Shown here piece after piece: positions 45,601 through 56,372 of a DNA stretch of 64,000 nt (the first letter of the stretch is position 1; every line of letters starts with the position of its first letter). Origin of the DNA: Talpa occidentalis (taxonomy: Eukaryota; Chordata; Mammalia; Eulipotyphla; Talpidae); contig NW_023602073.1 in the NCBI RefSeq assembly GCF_014898055.3, positions 18,399,784 to 18,463,783 of the forward strand, in the 5' to 3' direction. Under the pieces are notes generated by a model, which worked only from the letters and a program-made list of their open reading frames with translations, was not told the DNA's origin and ran no database searches. The position numbers and the translations under genes were made by a program.

Positions 45601-46495
45601 ATATTTTCCTCTTATTACTGCTTTTGCTGCATCCCATACATTTAGGATATTGGTGTCCTCCTTGTCATTCAATTCAAAGAATTTTTTAATTTCTTCTTTG
45701 ATCTCCTCGTTAGTCCAGTGGTCTTCCAGTAATGTGGCTTTTAATCTCCATGAGGTAGGATAGTTCCTTGCCTTCTTTTTATGATTTATTTCTAGTTTGA
45801 TGCCTTCGTGGTCAGAAAAGATGGTTGGTATGATTTCAATCTTGGTGTATCTGTTGATGTTTGTTTTGTGCCCCAGTATGTGATCGATTCTGGAGAATGA
45901 TCCGTGTGCACTTGAGAAAAATGTGTACTCCGTTTTTTTTGGGTTTAGTGTTCTATAGATGTCTGTTAAGCCCAAATGCTCTAGGTCCTTATTTAGAGCT
46001 TTAGTTTCTTTACTTATTTTTTGTCTTGTTGATCTATCCATTGTTGATAGTGGTGTGTTGAAGTCTCCCACTACATATGTGTTTTCTCTGATGTCTGTTT
46101 TCAGAGAGGACAACAGTTGTCTGATATATTTTGGTGCTCTTTTGTTTGGTGAGTATATGTTAATGAGTGTTATTTCTTCTTGAAGTATTGTCCCCTTAAT
46201 CATAATGTAGTGACCATTGGGGTCTCTTTATTTTTTTGAGTTTGAAGTCTGTTTTATCTGATATAAGTATAGCTGTTCCTGCTTTCTTTTTTGGCCCATT
46301 TGCTTGTAGGATTGTTTTCCATCCTTTGACTTTGAGCCTATTTTTATCTTTTGTAGCTAAATGTGTTTCCTGGAGACAGCAAAAGGTTGGGTTTTGTTTC
46401 TTAATCCAGGCTGCAACTCTGTGTCTTTTTATTGAAGAGTTTAGTCCATTTACATTTAGAGTTAATATTGATATGTTAGCATCTGTATTTGCCAT
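42669..46495 (-). pseudogene. L1 ORF2 (endonuclease/reverse transcriptase), two frameshifts
   Basis: Total coding span about 1,275 codons, the usual L1 ORF2p length. Endonuclease: TLNVNGLNS and LQETHL near the N-terminus (first frame, 46495-46196), then VVGDFNTPLS, GSFSRIDHILGH and FSDHEG in a second frame (46203-45490). Reverse transcriptase to the end is in one long open frame (45212-42669, 847 aa from an internal Met), with [13 protein letters not shown] as the catalytic FADD box and a C-terminal [18 protein letters not shown]ys/His motif. Frame changes fall near 46205-46230 and 45490-45530, both at homopolymer runs, so sequencing error is a possible alternative to real mutation. Confidence 0.85.
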
Positions 46496-46569
46496 TATGT
46501 TTGTCTTTCCTTTGATTTTATTTATTTATTCTTTTAATAACTTTTTTTTTTTTTGGTCTTCTTTCGTTG

Positions 46570-47598
46570 TTATTCGTCCCTCTGAGGTTCTGGCTTTAGG
46601 ATTCCTTGTAGTATTTTTTGGAGTGGGGGTTTAGTCGCAATGAAATTCCGGAGTTTCTCTTTGTCTGGGAAGGTCCATATTCTTTCTTCATGGAGGAAAG
46701 AGAGCTTTGCGGGATAGAGTATTCTTGGTTGGCATCTGTTTTCTTGGAGTCTGTTGACTATGTCCCTCCACTCTCTCCTTGCCCGTAGTGTTTCTTCAGA
46801 GGAGTCTGATGTCAGCCTGATTGGTTTTCCTTTGAATGTTATCTGTTTCTTCCCTCTTGTCAGCTTCATTATTTTTTCCTTGTCCTGGATTCTTGGGAGC
46901 TTTACTATTATGTGTCTTGCTGTGTTTTTCCTTTCGTCGTGGAAGTTTGGTGTTCTTCTTGCTTCTTGTATATCAATTTTCAGCTCCTTCTTCTCATTTG
47001 GGAAGTTCTCTTCAATTATATCCATGAATATTTTCTCTGTTCCTACATCTCTCTCCTCTCCTTCTGGAATTCCTATAACTCTTATATTTCCTTTCCTCAT
47101 GGAGTCAGATAGTTCCCGAAGTCTTTCTTCATTCTTTTTCCTTCGTACTTCTCTTTCCTTTTCTGTTTTGGTTCTTTTTATTTCTGTGTCTTCAAGATTA
47201 CTTATTCGTTCTTCCATTTCATCTATTCTGCTTTCATTGCTTTTCCCAGAGTTCTTTAGTTCCTCCATTAATTCTTTGATCTCCTGCATTTCTCTTACTT
47301 CCCTCTTTAGGGACTCAATTTCCTTCTTCTGATCTATCACTTTTTTAATCATGGCAATTTTAAATTCTCTTTCTGGAAGGCTCAGAAGTTCTTCCAAGTT
47401 GCTGTTGTTGCAATCTGGGGAGTGGTTTTCTTTTTGTGGTGTGCTTCTTTCCTGAGGAGTTGTTAGGTTGCGTGTGGTTCTTCTACTCCCTACTGTCTGT
47501 TTTCTAATTTGTCGTATGCGTTGGGACACTGTGTTGCTCGGACTGACTGACATCTTGGGTGAACTTCTCCGCTCCCCTCTGGCTCTTCCAGGAGCCAT
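46570..47598 (-). CDS. L1 ORF1p, intact
   Basis: A 342-aa frame encoding the L1 RNA-binding chaperone that trimerises and coats L1 RNA. Residues 1-75 are basic and low-complexity. Residues about 78-165 form a heptad-rich coiled coil (KKEIESLKREVREMQEI, RIDEMEERISNLED). An RRM starts about 168 (GNIRVIGIPEGEE), and a C-terminal domain covers about 240-330 (IIVKLPRIQDKEKIMKLTRG, ITFKGKPIRLTSD, RREWRDIVNRLQE, RILYPAKLSF). The length is typical. The first Met (47598) and Met16 are both possible starts. It ends about 75 bp before ORF2. This is the only intact ORF1 among the L1s here. Confidence 0.9.
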   Translation of the reverse strand: MAPGRARGERRSSPKMSVSPSNTVSQRIRQIRKQTVGSRRTTRNLTTPQERSTPQKENHSPDCNNSNLEELLSLPEREFKIAMIKKVIDQKKEIESLKREVREMQEIKELMEELKNSGKSNESRIDEMEERISNLEDTEIKRTKTEKEREVRRKKNEERLRELSDSMRKGNIRVIGIPEGEERDVGTEKIFMDIIEENFPNEKKELKIDIQEARRTPNFHDERKNTARHIIVKLPRIQDKEKIMKLTRGKKQITFKGKPIRLTSDSSEETLRARREWRDIVNRLQENRCQPRILYPAKLSFLHEERIWTFPDKEKLRNFIATKPPLQKILQGILKPEPQRDE

Positions 47599-48810
47599 CT
47601 CTGTCTTCTGGGGGAGCTTTCTGCTGGTTTTAGGCAGTTTTTACTGAAGAAATGTCCCTGTTCTCAAATGGCGAAGCGGGATGCAGTCCCTGCGCCTCCG
47701 GTTTCAGGCACACTCTTCTGCGCACCCGGTCTGCCCCGGACGTGGGTGCCTGCTCCCTCTGTGGGCTCAGACTGCTGGTCGGAAGGGGCCTGGCGTGGAA
47801 TAACTTCCTGGCTGGCCACTGGGTCCTCCAGAAACCTTCTGCCCTTTTCAAGCAGTCTTAAGAAATGTCCTGTTTTATAGGGTGTTAGTGACTTTTTTTT
47901 TCCTGGTCGCTAGGTGGCGCCAGAGATCTCTCCTATTGTCCTTGGGGGGCTGTTTTTCGCCTCCCCCCACCCCGTGGGACAGAGAACAGAGCGGGAATGG
48001 TAGGGTACACCTCAACAGCTTTGGGGTGCTGTGTCTGCCTTGTGCCCCACCGTCGTGGAGAAACCACGCCCCGAATTTTCGTGCCCCGGGTCTCAGTTCA
48101 AAGCCCACAGTTCCAGGACGCGGGCTGTAGCCTAATTCAGTGGCGCGGGAATGGCGCCTTTTGCACCGCTCCCGTGCCTGGGTGCCTGGATCCTGCTTAC
48201 TCAGGGAGGGACCTTCACCTCAGTGAGGACCTCCGCGCGTCTCCCCGCAAGCCTAGGTCGTCTCCCCGCAAGCCTAGGTCGCAGGCGCGGGGACCTGGGC
48301 AGCCGCGATCCAGGTCTGCACTTGCTTTTCAAGCGCGCCGAGCACTCCGCGTTTCCGCGCCAGCTTACCGGCAGCCCGGGCTGTGTGCGCGTCTCCCGGG
48401 GTCTTTGTTCTTCTCTAATGGCGCCCGGAGCCGTTTGCTCACCGCCGCGGCGGATCCTGCAGGGTTCGCCTCAGCTCCCGTTCACGGGGTGTGGTGGCTG
48501 CAATAGTTCCTTTCCGCTCACAGTCCCGCTTGCTGCCTCGTTTGTTCTTGTGGGCCGTTTTGGTTTGTTGTTTCCTCCTCTCTGCGGGTCGGAGAGTGCC
48601 GCCTCTGTGGGCGGGGGAGGGGAGCAGGGTTCTGCGCTTCCCTCCCTTCTAGTCCTCTTTTATGGCCACTTTCTTCTTCGGGTAGTTTGCTGGCGTCACC
48701 CGTTTATCTTCCGTGTCCCAGTTCTCACTGGGACCTGCCGCTTTTCCTCCCTATTCACTTTTTTTAATGGGAGATCTTACTCGCAGCGTCTCCTCGCCGC
48801 CATGTTGCTC
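47599..48810 (-). promoter_or_regulatory. CpG-rich L1 5'UTR/promoter with YY1-like site
   Basis: A 1.2 kb GC- and CpG-rich leader, unlike the monomeric 5'UTRs of the two boundary L1s. The first bases of the element (48810 downward) read GAGCAACATGGCGGC, a YY1-type AANATGGCGGC motif at the same place as the YY1 site that positions transcription in human L1. A 21-bp direct repeat lies at 48239-48280. Plus-strand open frames across it (47997-48506, 48151-48828) are antisense; I do not call them genes. Confidence 0.75.
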
Positions 48811-48826
48811 GCAAATTGTTTCTTTT
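48811..48826. repeat. L1 target-site duplication, right
   Basis: Identical to 42427-42442. Confidence 0.95.
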
Positions 48827-48909
48827 AATGGCATTCATGAATCAAAGTATTTCCCCACTCTTTAATTTTTGTATCTTTGTTCTTATCTGCCTGGTTGTCT
48901 CAAGTCCCT

Positions 48910-49170
48910 GTCTTAAAAAAAAGGTTTATGCATACAAGAACTGGGGTACAGGCCAGAGGTGCCGGGGGTGTGAGAGGATTCACCAGAGACAGAGTGGGGA
49001 ACACAAAAGGTGGATTGATAAATAAACTGCTGAGGGGAGCAGCGGGCGAGACAGGAGAGGTCTGCTGTGCCATGTATTTAACTCCCTCGCTGGGGATGGA
49101 ACTTGTGCTCCAGAGGCAGAGAATTGCTTCATTTTGCTGGGATTAACCTCTTGAGCCACCAGGGAGGTCC
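48910..49170 (-). mobile_element. SINE, full length
   Basis: Counterpart of the truncated copy at 23334-23472. Confidence 0.85.
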
Positions 49171-50130
49171 TGAACATTATATTTCAAACCAGAAGGGATG
49201 GAAAAATATGCTATTACTTCTTAGAAATAGTGCCTTGAAATATTTTTGATATCACACTGTTTTTTAGGTTTCTTACATAGTTTATTTTTGTATAGTAGTT
49301 GATTTCTTCACTCATGTAGTCCCCATAAATGTCCCACCACCACATCTGTGAATAGTCACCATAGTCCTTTGTGCTTCTCCCAACTCTATTTACCCATCTC
49401 CCTCCCTCCCCCACTGTCTCAGATTACAGTTTTCTGCAAGTTTTGTCTTTTTTTTTTACCCTTTTTTCAGATTCCCTGTTTCCCCCCTCTAAGTGAAACC
49501 ATCAGTTGTTTTTCTTTATCTTCTGACTTATTTCACTGAGTATAATCCTTTCTGGCTCCATCCGTGTTGTTGCAAATGGCATGAGTTTATCTTTTGATTG
49601 GTGAGTAGTATTCCATGTGTATCTACAGCACATCTTGATCCACTCATCTGTTTTTGTACGTTAAGGTTGATTCATTATCTTAGCTAGTGTAAATAGTGCT
49701 GCAGTAAACAAGCGTGCCAGTTTGCTTTCAAATTGATGTTTTTGTGTCCTCTAGGTAGATTCCTAGGAGTGGAATCACTGGCTGATGTGGTAGCTCATTT
49801 TTAGTAATTTGAGCAACCTCCACAGATTTTTACTTCTGCTTGATCTGTTCTGATTTTCATGCTCTGTGTTGTTTTCCTTGAAATACTGACAATATCTTAA
49901 TTTCATTGTGAATATCTTTGTTAATTTGTCCATCAAGATACATTCATATATTGTAATACCATTTCCATGGTAGTAATAATTAGCCCTCTGTTGTATCACT
50001 TTTTGGTTTTGTTTGAAAAAATTAAATTTTAGTCTCAGCATTTTGGTTATTATAATACCATACTGTCATGTATATTACTATACTGTGCCTTTGATGTCTT
50101 AATCTTTTTAAGTAGTAGGTTCAGGTTTTG
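49171..50130 (-). mobile_element. Old L1 3' fragment, unit 2 copy
   Basis: More complete than the unit 1 copy. It carries CCCATCTCCCTCCCTCCCCC (an L1 3'UTR-like stretch at about 49395) and the decayed ORF2 C-terminus to its right. Confidence 0.6.
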
Positions 50131-50156
50131 TTTTTTGGCTTTTTAATATTATTTTT

Positions 50157-50483
50157 AATTTTTTTTTTTTTTTTTTTTTTTTATAGAGGCATGCTTTATT
50201 TATTTGTTTGCTGGTTTGTTTGTTTGTTTTGTTTATACATGCACTGGGTACAGTCAGAAGCGCGGGAGGGTGAGAGAATTCACCAGAGCCAGAGCGGGGA
50301 GCAGAGCAGGCAGAAGGACCGAAGTACACTGCTGAGGGGAGCAGCGGGCGGCAGGAGAGGTCTGCACGCCATGTGGGACCCTCCTCTGGTGGCCGGGGAG
50401 CAGCCGGGGATCGAACCGCCGCCGCAGAGGCCGCGGGCAGCTTCGCAACCCAGCGCTCAACCGCTGCGCCACTGGGGAGGCCC
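50157..50483 (-). mobile_element. SINE, young, with long poly(T)
   Basis: Antisense copy with about 24 T at the left, flanked by TTAATATTATTTTTAA on both sides. It sits where unit 1 has the boundary L1, so that L1's left flank is uninterrupted here. Confidence 0.9.
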
Positions 50484-50492
50484 TTAATATTA

Positions 50493-50740
50493 TTTTTAAA
50501 GATGTATTTGTTTATACAAGAACTGGGGTACAGGCCAGGTGCACTGGAGGGTGAGAGGATTCACCAGAGACAGAGTGGGGAGCAGAACAGGCAAACTGAC
50601 AAAATACACTGCTGAGGGGAGCAGTGGGCGAGACAGGAGAGGTCTACTGTGCCATGTGGGATCCTCGCCGGCTGGCCAGAATTGAACTGGCGCTGCAGAG
50701 GCTGCGGATAGCTTCACAGCCTGCACCACCAGGGGAGGCC
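50493..50740 (-). mobile_element. SINE
   Basis: Antisense copy of the older subtype, next to the previous one. Confidence 0.85.
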
Positions 50741-50755
50741 TCTCAGATCCTTTTT

Positions 50756-50800
50756 TCTTTTAAAGATTTGTGCATATATGAACTGGAGTACAGGCAGCGA

Positions 50801-50872
<72 letters not shown>

Positions 50873-51074
50873 AGGATTTACCAGAGACAGAGTGTAGAGC
50901 ACAACAGGCAGACTGATTGAAATACCCTACTGAGAGGAGAGGAGGGTGAGACAGGAGAGGTCTGCTGCACCATGTGGGTAGCTACTTGGCCAGGTGGATA
51001 TTGAACTTGTGCTGCAGAGGCTGCAGATAGCATCACAGTGTTGTGCTTAAACCCTTGCACCATCAGGGAGGCCT
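50756..51074 (-). mobile_element. SINE carrying an expanded microsatellite
   Basis: Antisense copy; the (TG)n(AG)n tract at 50805-50868 has grown inside the element, making it about 50 bp longer than usual. Confidence 0.85.
50805..50875. repeat. Compound microsatellite (TG)n(AG)nGGGA
   Basis: About 17 TG units run straight into about 15 AG units and then GGGAGGGAGG. Confidence 0.9.
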
Positions 51075-51118
51075 CTGTACTCAGAACTTACTCAACATCA
51101 GAAAATATACGGTAGTGG

Positions 51119-51265
51119 GCCTCCCTGGTGGCACAAGGGGTTAAGATGCAACCTGTGAAGCTGTCAGCAGCCACTGCAGCCACTGCAGCATGAGTTCGAT
51201 CCCTGGCCAGGGAGCTACCCACATAGTACAGCAGACCTCTCCTGACCTGCCAGCTGCTCCACTGC
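51119..51265 (+). mobile_element. SINE, 3'-truncated
   Basis: Sense copy with a good tRNA-like head (GGCCTCCCTGGTGGCACAAG; GAGTTCGATCC box B), ending early in an A-run. Confidence 0.8.
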
Positions 51266-51381
51266 AAAAAAATAGAAAATATACATTAGAGAGACTAGAT
51301 AGATACAAGGACTCTTGAAACTGTTTTAAATAAAAGATAAAATTTAAAGACACCAAAGAATAAGAGAAAATTTCCAAGTAG

Positions 51382-51510
51382 AAAGCATAACAAAGCCATT
51401 ACCCATCTTTCAAATATTGTAAATATGAAAATTCATACTGGAGAGAAACCATACAACTACATGTGGAAAACTATGTCCATGCCATACACATTAAAGCATA
51501 AGTCTTCCTC
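51382..51510 (+). pseudogene. C2H2 zinc-finger gene fragment, decayed
   Basis: Reading from 51382 in one frame: HNKAITHLSNIV, then MKIHTGEKPYNYMWKTMSMP and YTLKHKS. HTGEKPY (51434-51454) is the classic linker between Krueppel-type C2H2 fingers, preceded by a finger end (L..H..H pattern partly lost) and followed by a finger whose cysteines are gone. The frame then stops. KRAB zinc-finger genes such as ZNF175 lie near the human NKG7 locus. Its unit 1 counterpart, if any, would be left of the window. Confidence 0.6.
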
Positions 51511-51834
51511 CTAGAAACTTTACAGATGCAAAATTGCTAAAAAATATGTCATTGAAAATTTGATCAAGATTAACATTGAAAGATTTCACTAGATTTATGC
51601 TAAACACATTTTTCACACATAATTTCAAATCAGACTATGTGATTGAAATGTTCTAAGGTACAACTAGATTATTCATTGGTTAATGTATATGCTGTCAGTT
51701 GCCACACCAGTGCTACGAGAGCCCTACTGTAGAAGCCTGGACAGTATCCTACATACAAAGGTACCTTTCCTGGAATAAGCCAGGAATAATCCACAATGTA
51801 GAACAAATATCAAAATGTAGGTGCTCATTTAATG
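51511..51834. other. Noncoding, nothing recognised
   Basis: AT-rich DNA, single copy in the window; possibly further decayed zinc-finger 3' sequence. Confidence 0.4.
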
Positions 51835-52735
51835 TTGACTTTTAGAGATGATATATCAGCATGAATTAGGTGATCCGGAATCCTATATTATGGTGAAACA
51901 CGAACACCTGTAAATTTTAGAAATAATTATTCACACTGTAGAAGAATTTCCGTCTACCCTTCTATTTTCTTTGGTTGTACCTACATTCACAAAAGCCAGA
52001 TTATCAAGAGAATACTTAATATGGCCTAGATTTGAGCTATAAAAAGAAAAAAGTAAGTTTTTTTTAAAGATATATTTATTCATGCATGCAAGAACTGGGT
52101 TACAGGCCAGATGTGTAGGAGGGTGAGAGGATTCACCAAAGACAGAGCGGGGAATAGAACAGGCAGACTGACTGACTGAAATTCACTACTGAGGGGAGCA
52201 GCAGGCAAGACAGGAGAGGTCTGCTGCACCATGTGGGTATCTCCCCCACCAGCTGGGATCAAAACCGCACTGCAGAGGCTGTGGACAGCTTCACAGTGCT
52301 GTGCTTAACCGCCTGCGCCACCAGAGAGGCCAAACAAAAAGAAGTTTTTATGCCATCTTATGCTGAGGAATGTGATAGGGACCTGAAACTTCAAGAAAAA
52401 GGACAGTAATTCACAGCTTTATAAGAAGAGCCCATTAGCTATTTGCCTTGCCCTTAGATAGACTATACCATAGGGATCTATGGTGATAACTAATTCTGGG
52501 CAAGTTCTCCTACCTGCGTACTTCTGGGTAGTTGGAGAGGTTAAGTTTTGTCCCTGAGTATGCTCAGTATTGCTTGCCTTCAACTCAAAATAATCCATTT
52601 GCCAAAATATCACATTTTGGAGATGCTTCTTATGAACCTGTCACTGGTTTTTCCCTGAGATAAAAAAAAGTTTCTAAAATTCCTGATGTATTTTCAGAGT
52701 ACCAATATTTTTCAACCTCAGGAATATTAGTTGAT
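51835..52735. repeat. Segmental duplication block W, unit 3 copy
   Basis: Near-identical to 1-895. It ends at a short triplicated motif before the L1 at 52752. Confidence 0.9.
52062..52332 (-). mobile_element. SINE, full length
   Basis: Counterpart of 229-500. Confidence 0.85.
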
Positions 52736-55700
52736 ATTAGTTGAATATTAGTTGATCTCCCTGATTACAAGTGATGTTGAACATTTTTTCATATGTCTGT
52801 TGGCCATTTGCATTTCCTCTTCAGAGAAATTTCTTTTTAGCTCTTCTGCCCATTTTTTGACTGGATTATTTTCTTTGTTTTTGTTGAGTCTCATCAGGTC
52901 TTTGTAGATTTTTGTCATCAGTCCTTTATCATTAGTGTTGTGTGCAAAAATGTTCTCCCAGTTGTTGGGGTTTCTCTTTGTATTTGTTATTGTCTCTTTT
53001 GCTGTGCAGAAGCTCTTTAATTTGATGTAATTGCAACTGTTTATCTTTGCCTTCACTGTCACTGATTTGGGTGATGTGTCTGTAAAGATGTCTTTGAGGT
53101 GCATGTCATGTAGTGTTTCACCTTCATGTATTTTACACCTTCTATGTATTTTATGGTTTCAGGTCTTACGTCTAGTTCTTTAATCCATTTGGATCTGGTT
53201 TTTGTGCATGTTGTGAGGTAGTAGTCAAGCTTCATTCTTTTGCATGTAGTGACCCAGTTTTCCCAGCACCATTTATTGAACAAACTTTCTTTGCTCCAGT
53301 GCATATTCTTTGCTCCTTTGTTAAAGTTTAGTTGACCATAAATCTGTGGGTTTATTTCTGGATTTTCTATTCGATTCCATTGGTCTGTGTGCCTGTTCTT
53401 GTTCCAATACCATGCAGTTTTGATGATTATGGCTTTGTAGTATAGTTTGAAGAGAGGGTGATGCCTCCATTTCCTTCTTTTTTTTTCAGGAGAGCTTTGG
53501 CTATTCCGGGTTTTTGGTGATTCCATTTGAATTTCATCAATAATTGTTCTATTTCTTTGAAGAATGACATTGAAATTTTTATTGGAATAGCATTGAATCT
53601 GTATATTGCTTTTGGTAGGAGGGCCATTTTGATAATGTTAATTCTTCCAATCCATGAGCAGGGGATGTCTTTCTATTTATTTGTGTCTTCTTCTATGTCT
53701 TTTAACAGTGTTTTATAGTTTTCTTTGTATCAGTCCTTTACTTCTTTTGTTAGGTTTATTCCCAAATATTTGATTTTTTTGTTTCAATAATAAAAGGGAT
53801 TTTTTTTTATTTCTTCTTCTTCAGATTTATTGTTTCTGTATAGGAAGGCTACCGATTTTTGCATGTTGATTTTGTATCCTGCCACTTTGCTAAACTGATT
53901 GATGAGTTGAATTAGGTTTTCTGTGGAGTTTTTGGGGTTCTCTATGTATATTATCATATCATCTGCGAATAGTGATAGTTTGACTGTCCCTTCCCTATTT
54001 GGATTCCTTGTATGTCTTTCTCTTGTCTCATTGCTCTGGCTAGGACTCCCAGTATTATTTTGAAAAGCAGTGGTGAGAGTGGACATCCTTGTCTTGTTCC
54101 AGATCTTAATGGAAATGCTTTCAGCTTTTCACCATTTAGAATGATACTGGCTATGGGCTTGTCATATATGGCCTTTATGATGTTGAGGTATGTTCCTTTT
54201 ATCCTGAGAATTTCAAGGGCCTTTATCATAAATGGGTGTTGTACTTTGTCGAAAGCTTTCTCAGAATCTATTGATATTATCATATGATTTTTATATTTAT
54301 TTTTGTTGATGTGTTGGATAACATTGATTGATTTTTGGACGTTGAGCCATTCTTGTGTCCCTGGCATAAATCTTACTTGGTTGTGGTGAATTATCTTATG
54401 GATACATTGATGGATTCTGATAGCTAAAATTTTATTGAGGATTTTTGCATCTGTGTTCATTGGAGAGATTGGCCTGTGGTTTTCTTTTTATTTTTGTTAC
54501 CCTTGTTCAGCTGTGGTATTAGTGTAATGTTGGCTTCATAGAACGTGTTTGGTATTATCCCTTCCTTCTCAATTTTTTGGAAGAGTTTGTGATGGATAGG
54601 CACTAATTCGTTTCTGAATATTTGGTAGAATTCATTTATAAATCCATCATGTCCTGGGCTTTTGTTTTTGGGGAGGTTTTTGATTATCATTTCAGTTTCG
54701 CTGCTTGTAATTGGTCTGTTTAGGTGTTCTATTTCTTCTTTCTCTAGCTTTGGGTGATTGTAGAGTTGTAGGAATTTGTCCATCTCTCCTAGACTGTTGA
54801 ACTTCTTTGCATATAACTGTTCATAGTAGTTTCTAATTATTCTTTTGATTTCTGCTGTGTCTGTTGTGATTTCTCCTCTTTCATGTGTGATCCTATTTAT
54901 TTGTGCTTTCTCCCATTTTTCCTTTGTGAGCCTGGCTAGGGGTTTGTCTATTTTATTTATTTTTTCAAAGAACTAACTTTTGGTTTCATTGATCATTTGG
55001 ATTGTTTTTTTAGTTTCGATTTCATTTATTTCTGCTTTGATTTTTATTATTTCTTTTCTTCTACTGTTCTTTGGGGTCTTTTTGTTGTTCTTTTTCTAGT
55101 TCTTTGAGATGTGAGATTAGGTTTCTTTCCTGTTTCTTGATGTGAGCGTCTATTGCTATATATTTTCCTTGTATTGCTGATTTTGCTGAGTCCCATACAT
55201 TTAGCAAATTGGTGTCCTCCTTGTAATTCAACTTAAAGTATTTCTTTGATCTCCTCATTAGTCCAGTGGTCTTCCAGAAATGTGGGTTTGAATCTCCATG
55301 AGGTAGGAAAGGTCCTTGCCTTGTTTTTATGGTTTATTTCTAGTTTGATCCCTCCATGGTCAGAGAAGATGGTTGGTATGATTTCCATCTTGGTGTATCT
55401 GTTGATGTTTGTCATGTGTCCCAGTATGTGATCGATACTGGAGAATGATCCATGTGTGCTTGAGAAAAATATGTACTCATATTTTTTTGGGTTTAGTGTT
55501 CTGTAGATATCTGTTAAGCCCATGACCTCTACATCCTTATTTAGAGTTTTAGTATCCTTACTTTTTTTTTGTCTCATTGATCTATCCATTGTTGATAGTG
55601 GTATGTTGAGGTCTCCTACTACATATGTGTTTTCTCTGATGTCTGTTTTCAGAGACGCTAATAGTTGTCTGATATATTTTGGTGCTCCTTCATTTGGTGA

Positions 55701-56096
55701 GTATATTTTAATGAGTGTTGTTATTTCTTCTTGAAGTATTGTCCCTTTGATCATAATGTAGTGACCGTTGGGGGTCTCTTTTTACCTTTTTGTGTTTGAA
55801 ATCTGTTTTATCTGATATAAATATAGCTGTTCCTGCCGTCATTTTTGGCCCATTTGCTTGTAGGATTGTTTTCCATCCTTTACGTTGAGTCTACTTTTAT
55901 CTTTTGTAGTTAAATGTGTTTCCTGGAAACCGCAAAAGGTTGGGTTTTATTTCTTAATCCAGCCTGCCACTCTGTGTCTTTTTATTGAAGAGTTTAGTCC
56001 ATTTACATTTAGAGTTAATATTGATATGTTAGCGTCTGTATTTGCCATTTGATTGTGTTTCCTCCAATTTTATTTATTTATTCTTTTAATAACTTT

Positions 56097-56372
56097 TTTA
56101 AAAGAGTTATTTATTTATTTATTTATTTATACAAGCACTAGGTATAGCCAGAAGCGCAGGAGTGTGAGAGAATTCACCAGAGCCAGAGCGGGGAGCAGAG
56201 CAGGCAGAAAGACCAAAGTACACTGCTGAGGGGAGCAGCAGGCGGCAGAAGTCTGTGCACCATGCAGGACCCTCCCCCGGTGTCTGGGGAGCAGCCGGGG
56301 TCGAACTGGCGCCGCAGAGGCTGCAGTTAGCTTCACAACCCAGTGCTCAACCGCTGTGCCCCAGGGAGGCCC
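56097..56372 (-). mobile_element. SINE nested in L1
   Basis: Antisense copy flanked by TTAATAACTTTTTT on both sides, at the ORF1/ORF2 junction of the L1; not shared with the boundary L1. Confidence 0.9.

Larger units (their letters stand above)
42443..48810 (-). mobile_element. Full-length L1 retrotransposon, young
   Basis: A 6.37 kb insertion in minus orientation. Left to right it holds an outer poly(T), a short transduced segment, an inner poly(T), 3'UTR, ORF2, ORF1, a CpG-rich 5'UTR and a 5' end reading GAGCAACATGGCGGCGAGG. Identical 16-bp target-site duplications flank it, and unit 1 holds the empty site, so the insertion is certain and postdates the duplication. ORF1 is open; ORF2 has about two frameshifts. 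It is the youngest L1 here, but it is probably not autonomous as sequenced. Confidence 0.95.

Noticed and set aside
48151..48828. 225-aa plus-strand frame antisense to the L1 5'UTR (ORF0-like idea)
   Set aside because: It would be antisense to L1, as primate ORF0 is, but it is far longer, has no recognisable motif and lies in CpG-rich DNA. Without sister copies to compare I do not call it.
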